Below, piece by piece: positions 58,621 to 64,000 of a DNA stretch of 64,000 nucleotides. This DNA comes from CAVSWN01 sp963770995 (GTDB lineage: Bacteria; Acidobacteriota; Vicinamibacteria; Vicinamibacterales; CAVVIG01), in assembly GCA_963770995.1 (NCBI GenBank), contig CAVYRS010000001.1, positions 2,914,001-2,978,000 on the forward strand. Direction: 5' to 3'. A program made the position numbers and the translations under genes. How positions within the stretch are numbered: the first letter of the stretch is position 1; each line of letters begins with the position of its first letter. The notes under the pieces were generated by a model. It worked only from the letters and a program-made list of their open reading frames with translations, was not told where the DNA came from and made no database searches.

Positions 58621-59907
58621 ATGTCGGCGCTGCTCGACGACAGTCTCGTCATCGTGCTCGCGGGCGGCGCCGGCGAGCGCCTTTACCCGCTGACCAAGGA
58701 TCGCGCCAAGCCCGCCGTCTACTTCGGCGGCCCGTACCGGATCATCGATTTCGCGCTGAGCAACTGCATCAACTCCGGCCTGCGCCGCATTTTCATCGCG
58801 ACGCAATACAAATCGCTCTCGCTCAACCGCCACATTCGAATGGGATGGGGGATCGTGTCGGAGGAACTGGGCGAGTTCATCGAGATCCTCCCGCCGCAGA
58901 AGCGCGTCGGCGAACAGTGGTATCAGGGCACGGCCGACGCGGTCTTCCAGAACCTGTATTCCATCACGCGCGAGAATCCGCGCTTCGTCGTCGTGCTCGC
59001 AGGCGACCACGTGTACAAGATGGACTACGCCCGGATGCTGCGGTTCCACATGGACAACGAGGCGGCGTGCACGCTGGCCACCATCGAAGTGCCGATCGCG
59101 GACGCCAGCCGGTTCGGCGTCATCGCCGTCGACGAATCCGAACGCGTCAGGGGATTCCAGGAAAAGCCGGACAGGCCGACCGCGATTCCCGGGTCGCCCG
59201 ACTACGTGCTCGCGTCGATGGGCGTGTACATCTTCGACACCGACGTGCTGATTCGCGCGCTCGGCGGCGACGAGAACGAGACGACCAAGCATGACTTCGG
59301 GAAGGACATCATCCCGGCGTTGATTCACGAGGCGCCGGTCTACTCGTATCGCTTCTACGACGAGAACAAGAAGGCGGCGAAGTACTGGCGCGACATCGGC
59401 ACGCTCGACGCCTACTACGTGGCCAACATGGATCTCTGCCAGGTCAACCCGGAGTTCAACCTCTACGATCCGGAGTGGCCGCTGCGCACGTATCAGTCGC
59501 AGGCGCCGCCGGCGAAGTTCGTCTTTGCCGAGAGCGGCGTCCGCTGCGGCCAGGCGCTCGACTCGGTGATCTCGCCGGGATGCATCGTGTCGGGCAGCAG
59601 CATCTACGGCAGCGTGCTCTGTCCCAACGTGCGCGTCCACAGCTTCTGCCACATCGAGCAGAGCATTCTGATGCCCGGCGTGCGCGTCGGCCGGCACGCG
59701 CGGATCAAGCGCGCCATCATCGACCGCGACGTGCTGATTCCCCGTGGCGCGCTGATCGGGTACGACCTCGAGGAGGATCGCCGGCGCCACACCGTGACCG
59801 AAACCGGCATCGTCGTCGTCACGACCGATGACGAGCCGCTCGTGCGCCAACCGGACGAAGAGGCCCTCCGCTACGAAGCCGAAGCGGATCGAAAGGGTGG
59901 CGGCTGA
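58621..59907 (+). CDS. glgC: Glucose-1-phosphate adenylyltransferase
   Basis: A 428-residue ADP-glucose pyrophosphorylase that makes the donor for glycogen. The nucleotide-binding motif is VLAGGAGERLYPLTKDRAKP and the substrate motif is FGGPYRIIDFALSNCINSGL. QWYQGTADAVFQNLY and DHVYKMDYARML follow. The C-terminal half is a left-handed beta-helix (CIVSGSSIYGSVLCPNVRVH). Length and order match the bacterial GlgC subunit. No other glg genes lie in the window; trehalose or glycogen use is inferred. Confidence 0.96.
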   Translation: MSALLDDSLVIVLAGGAGERLYPLTKDRAKPAVYFGGPYRIIDFALSNCINSGLRRIFIATQYKSLSLNRHIRMGWGIVSEELGEFIEILPPQKRVGEQWYQGTADAVFQNLYSITRENPRFVVVLAGDHVYKMDYARMLRFHMDNEAACTLATIEVPIADASRFGVIAVDESERVRGFQEKPDRPTAIPGSPDYVLASMGVYIFDTDVLIRALGGDENETTKHDFGKDIIPALIHEAPVYSYRFYDENKKAAKYWRDIGTLDAYYVANMDLCQVNPEFNLYDPEWPLRTYQSQAPPAKFVFAESGVRCGQALDSVISPGCIVSGSSIYGSVLCPNVRVHSFCHIEQSILMPGVRVGRHARIKRAIIDRDVLIPRGALIGYDLEEDRRRHTVTETGIVVVTTDDEPLVRQPDEEALRYEAEADRKGGG

Positions 59908-59913
59908 GGAAAC

Positions 59914-59981
59914 GCAACCACGAAAACACGAAGACACGAAAAAACCACTTCTTCTTCGTGGTTTCGTGACTTCGTGGTTGC
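59914..59981. repeat. Imperfect palindrome built of CACGAA units
   Basis: 68 bp between glgC and gpmA. GCAACCACGA at the left is the inverse of TCGTGGTTGC at the right, and the interior holds repeated CACGAA-type units on each side (CACGAAAACACGAAGACACG and its counterpart CTTCGTGGTTTCGTGACTTC). It could act as a terminator or as an intergenic repeat element. Confidence 0.75.
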
Positions 59982-59991
59982 ATCTGAACTG

Positions 59992-60735
59992 ATGACCAAA
60001 CTCGTTCTCTTACGCCACGGCGAGAGCACGTGGAACCGCGAAAACCGGTTCACGGGCTGGACGGACGTAGATCTGTCAGACCGCGGGTTGGCCGAAGCGG
60101 CCGAAGCCGGACGTCTGCTGCGTGACGGCGAGTACGCCTTCGACATTGCGTACACCTCGGTGCTCAAGCGCGCGATCCGGACGCTCTGGATTACCCTCGA
60201 CGTGCTCGACGAGCTGTGGATTCCGGTCGTGAAGCACTGGCGGTTGAACGAGCGCCACTACGGCGCGCTGCAAGGGTTGAACAAAGCCGAGACGGCGGCG
60301 CAGCACGGCGAGGCGCAAACGAAGATCTGGCGGCGCAGCTACGACATTCGCCCTCCGGCGCTGTCGCGGGATGATCCGAGGCACCCGGCGCACGACGCGC
60401 GGTATGCGTCGATCGACCCGAATGACCTGCCGCTTGCCGAATCGCTCAAGGACACGGTCGCGCGGTTTCTGCCCTATTGGCACCAGACGATTGCTCCGGA
60501 CATTTGTGCCGGCAAGCGCGTCCTGATCGCCGCGCACGGCAACAGCCTTCGCGCGCTCGTCAAATACATCGACAACGTGTCCGAGTCCGAGATCGTCGAG
60601 CTGAACATTCCGACCGGCATCCCGCTCATCTACGAACTCGACGACACGATGAGACCGCTTCGCCACTACTATCTCGGCGACCCGGCAGCCGCTGCGGCGG
60701 CCGCCGAGCGCGTGGCGAATCAGACCAAAACGTAA
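59992..60735 (+). CDS. gpmA: 2,3-bisphosphoglycerate-dependent phosphoglycerate mutase
   Basis: A 247-residue glycolytic mutase starting at the ATG at 59992. Phospho-His motif LLRHGESTWNRENRFTGW (His near residue 10), then DVDLSDRGLAEA, TSVLKRAIRTLW, HWRLNERHYGALQGLNKAET and the second catalytic His in IAAHGNSLRALVKY. The insert DDPRHPAHDARYASIDPNDL is standard for the long bacterial form. A hairpin follows the stop. Confidence 0.97.
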   Translation: MTKLVLLRHGESTWNRENRFTGWTDVDLSDRGLAEAAEAGRLLRDGEYAFDIAYTSVLKRAIRTLWITLDVLDELWIPVVKHWRLNERHYGALQGLNKAETAAQHGEAQTKIWRRSYDIRPPALSRDDPRHPAHDARYASIDPNDLPLAESLKDTVARFLPYWHQTIAPDICAGKRVLIAAHGNSLRALVKYIDNVSESEIVELNIPTGIPLIYELDDTMRPLRHYYLGDPAAAAAAAERVANQTKT

Positions 60736-60764
60736 AAAAGGCCGGCTCGCAAAGCGAACCGGCC
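60733..60764 (-). terminator. Terminator for the minus-strand gene at 60807, beside the gpmA stop
   Basis: Arms 60740-60750 and 60754-60764 form an 11-bp stem with one mismatch. On the minus strand it ends in a run of six U (60734-60739), the classic intrinsic terminator form. In the plus direction it follows the gpmA stop but lacks the U tract. Confidence 0.85.
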
Positions 60765-60773
60765 CTTCAGTCC

Positions 60774-60801
60774 TTCTAACTTCTGACTTCTGACTTCTGA
60801 C
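60774..60801. repeat. Four-unit heptamer tandem repeat (TTCTGAC)
   Basis: One TTCTAAC followed by three TTCTGAC units, 28 bp, just 3' of the minus-strand hypothetical gene. Confidence 0.85.
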
Positions 60802-60806
60802 TTTCC

Positions 60807-61127
60807 TTAGCTTCTGCCTTCTTCGAGTTCCGCCGTTTCGTCCGCGGCAATGCGGAGCGAGCGAAGGAATCGGCGATCGTTCGCGGTCACCTCGAAGTTT
60901 CGCTTCGGCTGCGCCTCGCGCGCGACTCGCGCCGGCGCCGCCACTTTTGTCAGCGCCGCAGACTGCGAGCGGCTGACGAATCCGACCACGGCTTCGAGCG
61001 TCACTTTCATTTCGAAGCCGGCCGCCCGCGCTTTCTCGCGGCACGCTTCCACTTGAGCGCTCTCCGCGACCGCCACGGCAATCGCGTCTACCAGCTCTCG
61101 TGCGAACCGGTTCACGACGTCGTCCAT
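60807..61127 (-). CDS. Small acidic/basic hypothetical protein (106 aa)
   Basis: Starts at the ATG at 61127 with a strong GGGAGGGAG ribosome-binding site. The first 50 residues are helical (DDVVNRFARELVDAIAVAVA, EACREKARAAGFEMKVTLEA). The C-terminus has FEVTANDRRFLRSLRIAADE and an acidic end. No membrane segment or enzyme motif is visible and I do not recognise the family. It has its own promoter (61266-61295) and terminator, so it is likely a real, independently expressed gene. The 3' end lies close to the tandem repeat. Confidence 0.7.
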   Translation of the reverse strand: MDDVVNRFARELVDAIAVAVAESAQVEACREKARAAGFEMKVTLEAVVGFVSRSQSAALTKVAAPARVAREAQPKRNFEVTANDRRFLRSLRIAADETAELEEGRS

Positions 61128-61265
61128 CTGCTCCCTCCCTACGCCGCCGGGCCGGGTTCCGGGGCGCTTCCCGATCGACGCCTGCTTACACCAAGGGGGG
61201 TGCACAGGGATCGGGCGCCTGACGAATGCATGTGTGTCGGAATAGAGCCTTGAGTAGGTAGCTTG

Positions 61266-61295
61266 AGTGTATGACCAGAGACCTTGGTCTGTCAA
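61266..61295 (-). promoter_or_regulatory. Sigma-70-type promoter for the hypothetical gene at 60807
   Basis: Minus strand -35 TTGACA (61290-61295), 18-bp spacer, -10 TACACT (61266-61271). It overlaps the proposed start of the mutase gene on the other strand. Confidence 0.65.
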
Positions 61296-62683
61296 GGAGT
61301 TACAGCGATGAGTCGGCGCGTAGTCGCGATACAATCGACGACGATTTGCCCGATCAGAACGTCCGCACCCGCGAGGACCTGGCCGACTGGGACTGGGAGA
61401 GCGCGCTCGCCTTCCCCGGCGAGTTTCCGTTCACCCGCGGCATCCAGCCGACGATGTACCGCGGCAAGTTGTGGACCATGCGGCAATACGCTGGGTTTGC
61501 GACCGCGGAGGAATCGAACCGGCGCTACCGGTACCTGCTCGCGCAGGGCGTCAGCGGCCTGAGCGTGGCGTTCGATCTGCCGACCCAAATGGGTTACGAC
61601 TCGGATCATCCGCTCGCCGCGGGCGAAGTCGGCCGGGTCGGCGTCGCCATCGATTCGATCGAAGACATGGCGACCCTGTTCGACGGCATCTCGCTCGAGC
61701 AGGCGTCGACGTCGATGACCATCAACGCCACGGCCGTCATCCTGCTGTCGCTCTACATCGCGGTCGCCAAACGCCAGGGTGCGGCCCTGGGGCGCCTCGC
61801 GGGCACGGTTCAGAACGACATCCTGAAAGAGTACGTCGCGCGCGGCACCTACATCTATCCGCCACGCGCGTCCCTGCGCATCGTCACCGACATCTTCGCG
61901 TTCTGCGAGCGCGAGCTGCCGAAATGGAACACGATTTCGATCAGCGGCTATCACATCCGCGAGGCTGGATCGACAGCGGTGCAGGAAGTGGCGTTCACCC
62001 TCGCCGATGCCATCGCGTACGTCCAGGCCGCGATCGACGCTGGACTCGATGTCAACGCCATCGGCCAGCGGGTGTCGTTCTTCTTCAACGCGCACAATGA
62101 TTTCCTGGAGGAGATCGCGAAGTACCGGGCGGCACGGCGCCTGTGGGCGCGCATCATGCGCGATCGGTTCGGCGCGACCAACCCGCGGGCGCAGCAGCTC
62201 CGGTTCCACACGCAAACCGCCGGCAGCACGCTGACCGCGCAGCAGCCCGACAACAACATCGTCCGCGTTGCGCTCCAGGCGCTGGCGGCCGTCCTCGGCG
62301 GCACGCAGTCGCTCCATTGCAACGGCCGTGATGAAGCGCTGGCCCTGCCGACGGAAGAATCGGCGCGGATTGCCCTGCGGACACAGCAGATCGTCGCCGA
62401 GGAGAGCGGCGTCGCGAACACGGTCGATCCCATCGCAGGGTCGTACGCGATCGAAGCGATGACGAACACGATCGAACAGGGCGCCGAGGCGATTCTCGAG
62501 CGGATCGAGCACGCCGGCGGCACGCTCGCGGCGATCGAGAGCGGTTTGATCCAGCGCGAGATCCAGGACTCCGCCTACCGGGCTCAGCTCGCAATCGACG
62601 GCGGCGAATCAGTCGTCGTTGGTGTGAACAAGTACAAGACGCACCGAAACCGGCGACGCTTCTCGAGCTCTGCTGACGATTGA
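61271..62683 (+). CDS. Methylmalonyl-CoA mutase large (alpha) subunit, N-terminal catalytic part
   Basis: A B12-enzyme subunit that converts methylmalonyl-CoA to succinyl-CoA. The catalytic barrel is clear: FPGEFPFTRGIQPTMYRGKL, WTMRQYAGFATAEESNRRYR, LSVAFDLPTQMGYDSDHPLA, SISGYHIREAGSTAVQEVAF, QQLRFHTQTAGSTLTAQQPD, GGTQSLHCNGRDEALALPTE and NTVDPIAGSYAIEAM. The frame ends at 62683 after VNKYKTHRNRRRF, but the family continues about 75 residues in the other frame (62646-62909), so a frameshift is present near 62640. The B12-binding domain is absent here and should be on a separate subunit. The start is uncertain: ATG 61271 is in frame but an ATG with a good AAGGAG ribosome-binding site at 61308 is out of frame. 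Confidence 0.9.
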   Translation: MTRDLGLSRSYSDESARSRDTIDDDLPDQNVRTREDLADWDWESALAFPGEFPFTRGIQPTMYRGKLWTMRQYAGFATAEESNRRYRYLLAQGVSGLSVAFDLPTQMGYDSDHPLAAGEVGRVGVAIDSIEDMATLFDGISLEQASTSMTINATAVILLSLYIAVAKRQGAALGRLAGTVQNDILKEYVARGTYIYPPRASLRIVTDIFAFCERELPKWNTISISGYHIREAGSTAVQEVAFTLADAIAYVQAAIDAGLDVNAIGQRVSFFFNAHNDFLEEIAKYRAARRLWARIMRDRFGATNPRAQQLRFHTQTAGSTLTAQQPDNNIVRVALQALAAVLGGTQSLHCNGRDEALALPTEESARIALRTQQIVAEESGVANTVDPIAGSYAIEAMTNTIEQGAEAILERIEHAGGTLAAIESGLIQREIQDSAYRAQLAIDGGESVVVGVNKYKTHRNRRRFSSSADD

Positions 62684-62909
62684 TCCTGCGATCGAACGCC
62701 AGCAGATCGATCGCGTCCGAGCCGTTCGCGCCGGCCGCAGCGTCGAGGAGTGGCGCGCCGCGCTCGACCAGGTGTCCGAATCGGCCCGCGACGGCACAAA
62801 TCTGGTGCCGCCTATCGTCGCGGCCGTTGAAGCTAAGGCTACGCTGGGTGAAATCTCGGACGCGATGCGCAGCGTGTTCGGCGAATATCAGGAGACGGCG
62901 ACTGTGTAA
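62646..62909 (+). pseudogene. C-terminal part of the mutase subunit in a shifted frame
   Basis: In the frame that is +1 relative to the main ORF, the sequence reads LLTIDPAIERQQIDRVRAVR, then EEWRAALDQVSESARDG, then NLVPPIVAAVEAKATLGEIS and DAMRSVFGEYQETATV, which is exactly the end expected for a methylmalonyl-CoA mutase alpha subunit. The combined length, about 545 residues, equals the usual size. One extra base near 62638-62646 would restore the frame. It is either a real frameshift mutation or an assembly error. Confidence 0.85.
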
Positions 62910-62964
62910 CAACCGCGTCCTGAGCCGTGCAGCCTCCGCGCTCGCGAAGGCGGACGAGCCCGCG

Positions 62965-62993
62965 GCTCGTGGTTCGACAAGCTCACCACGAGC
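62965..62993. repeat. 29-bp inverted repeat in the 3' spacer
   Basis: GCTCGTGG and CCACGAGC arms of 8 bp flank TTCGACAAGCTCA. It lies between the mutase end and the ABC ATPase start and looks like a genome-wide palindromic repeat. Confidence 0.7.
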
Positions 62994-63010
62994 GATGTCA
63001 CTGAAAGCGA

Positions 63011-64000
63011 ATGACTGACGAATCCCTGCTGCGAATCGAGCACCTGACGACTGTGTTCGACACCCGGGCCGGCGCGCTGGCCGCCGTGGACGACGTCAGC
63101 TTCGAGATCCGCGCCGGAGAAACGCTGGGACTGGTCGGCGAATCGGGCAGCGGCAAATCGGTGACGGCGCTCTCGATCATGCGCCTCGTGCAGGCGCCCG
63201 GCCGCATTGCCGGTGGCCGCATTCTCTTCAAAGGGCGCGATCTGCTGACGCTCGACGAGCGCCGGATGCGAGAGGTGCGCGGCGCCGAGATCTCGTTGAT
63301 CTTCCAGGAGCCGATGACGGCGCTCAATCCCGTCTTCACCATCGGGGATCAGGTGGCGGAAACGCTGCTCGTCCACGGCCGCGCGTCGCGGCGTGACGCG
63401 CGCGCGCAGGCGATCCAACTGCTCGAGGCCGTCCGCATTCCCGACGCGCCCTCGCGCATCAGGGACTACCCGCATCAATTGTCCGGCGGTCTGCGGCAGC
63501 GCGTGCTCATCGCGATGGCGCTCGCGTGCCGTCCGGCGCTGGTCGTCGCGGACGAGCCGACGACGGCGCTCGACGTGACGATCCAAGCTCAGATCCTGGA
63601 TCTGCTGCGCGATCTGAAGAAGGCCTTCAACCTGTCGCTGCTGCTGGTCACCCACGACCTCGGCGTCGTCGCCGAAACCGCCGATCGGGTCGCCGTCATG
63701 TACGCCGGGCGCATCGTCGAAACCGGACCGGTCCGGGCGATCTTCCGCACGCCACAGCATCCCTATACGCGCGGACTGCTCGCGTCGATTCCCGGAGGGG
63801 CCCCGGGACAACCGCTGCGCGCGATCGAAGGAACCGTCCCGATGCTTGGCAAGCTGCCGCCTGGCTGCGCGTTCAACCCGCGGTGTCCCGATCGGTTCGA
63901 CCGCTGCACGACAGCTCCGCCACCCGATTACCCGGCCGGCGCGGAGCAGGCCGCGAAGTGCTACCTTCACGATCCCGTAGGGGCGGACCCACGTGTCCGC
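63011..64000 (+). CDS. Oligopeptide ABC transporter ATP-binding protein (OppD/DppD type), cut by window edge
   Basis: A 330-codon partial ORF from the ATG at 63011 that is still open at 64000. Walker A is GESGSGKSVTALS, the signature is QLSGGLRQRVLIAMALACRP, and Walker B is LVVADEPTTALDVTIQAQIL. The C-terminal oligopeptide-transporter domain has the Cys-rich PPGCAFNPRCPDRFDRC and ends CYLHDP. The last codons before the edge are made by a repeat (63977-64000, VGADPRVR), so the C-terminus is extended by repeat sequence. An OppF-type partner and permeases probably lie beyond the window. Confidence 0.93.
   Translation, partial: MTDESLLRIEHLTTVFDTRAGALAAVDDVSFEIRAGETLGLVGESGSGKSVTALSIMRLVQAPGRIAGGRILFKGRDLLTLDERRMREVRGAEISLIFQEPMTALNPVFTIGDQVAETLLVHGRASRRDARAQAIQLLEAVRIPDAPSRIRDYPHQLSGGLRQRVLIAMALACRPALVVADEPTTALDVTIQAQILDLLRDLKKAFNLSLLLVTHDLGVVAETADRVAVMYAGRIVETGPVRAIFRTPQHPYTRGLLASIPGGAPGQPLRAIEGTVPMLGKLPPGCAFNPRCPDRFDRCTTAPPPDYPAGAEQAAKCYLHDPVGADPRVR
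63977..64000. repeat. Partial copy of the mtaB-type palindromic repeat
   Basis: The 24 visible bases (GTAGGGGCGGACCCACGTGT, then CCGC) differ by one base from the start of the 54-bp repeat in mtaB at 36717. It supplies codons to the 3' end of the ABC ATPase gene; the rest lies beyond the window. Confidence 0.85.

Noticed and set aside
60740..60764. A terminator for gpmA in the plus direction
   Set aside because: The hairpin is followed by CTTCAG rather than a T tract in that direction, so it works mainly for the opposite strand.
61271..62683. Programmed frameshift in the mutase gene
   Set aside because: No slippery sequence or downstream structure is visible near 62640 and the family does not use one, so a mutation or read error is simpler.

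Overview
The window is a 64 kb piece of a GC-rich bacterial chromosome. The gene set fits an Acidobacteriota member, probably of the Vicinamibacteria type. The evidence is a PadR regulator fused by overlap to an ADOP-type MacB/FtsX permease, a second orphan ADOP permease, a decayed PknB-type kinase with a propeller tail, a high-GC methylmalonyl-CoA mutase subunit, and palindromic repeats inserted in genes. The placement is inferred from gene style; comparing the complete 16S gene with a database would settle it. No transposase, phage gene or CRISPR array was seen.

Layout. 1-10.1 kb holds mixed accessory genes: a cut lipase-maturation-factor gene, a B12-binding radical SAM protein, a small membrane protein, an ADOP permease, YjbR-like and TfoX-like proteins, a TPR protein, a broken Ser/Thr kinase pseudogene, a DinB protein and a Cys-rich unknown. 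10.2-14.9 kb holds padR plus its ADOP permease, then an ABC-2 type exporter (ATPase plus permease). 15.1-21.1 kb is a complete rRNA operon on the minus strand (16S, tRNA-Ile, tRNA-Ala, 23S, 5S) with two tandem promoters, a boxA-like leader, long processing stems around 16S and 23S, and a terminator. tyrS lies directly upstream, and its stop codon overlaps the -35 box of the first rrn promoter.

23.2-34.6 kb is a minus-strand run, probably one transcript: M16 peptidase, purB, purS, purQ, purL, purF, a HEAT-repeat protein, an MBL-fold hydrolase, purM, purN. With purD at 37.8-39.1 kb it covers most of de novo IMP synthesis, using the three-part FGAM synthase (PurS/PurQ/small PurL). rlmN, mtaB and aat (translation and protein turnover) sit beside it. 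39.2-40.3 kb holds rpsU, a zinc-ribbon protein and a STAS-domain protein.

40.3-50.0 kb is a surface-glycan region. A UbiA-family enzyme resembling decaprenyl-phosphate phosphoribosyltransferase and a coiled-coil/Arg-rich unknown are followed by four GT4 glycosyltransferases in an A-B-B'-A' paralogue order, coupled by 4-base overlaps. On the other strand are a lipocalin-like protein, a GT39-type membrane transferase and a GT2 transferase, followed by a sigma-54 response regulator and a 985-residue membrane histidine kinase with an N-terminal PDZ domain. 54.8-64 kb holds a small TonB-receptor-like barrel protein with a secreted partner, a cyclase-family hydrolase, glgC, gpmA, a small unknown gene with its own promoter and terminator, a methylmalonyl-CoA mutase large-subunit gene broken by a frameshift near its 3' end, and an oligopeptide-ABC ATPase cut by the right edge.

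The most unusual features are two palindromic repeats inserted in frame inside mtaB (54 and 60 bp), one of which recurs at the right edge as the C-terminal codons of the ABC ATPase; the four-transferase glycan operon; the PDZ-containing histidine kinase; and the frameshifted mutase gene.
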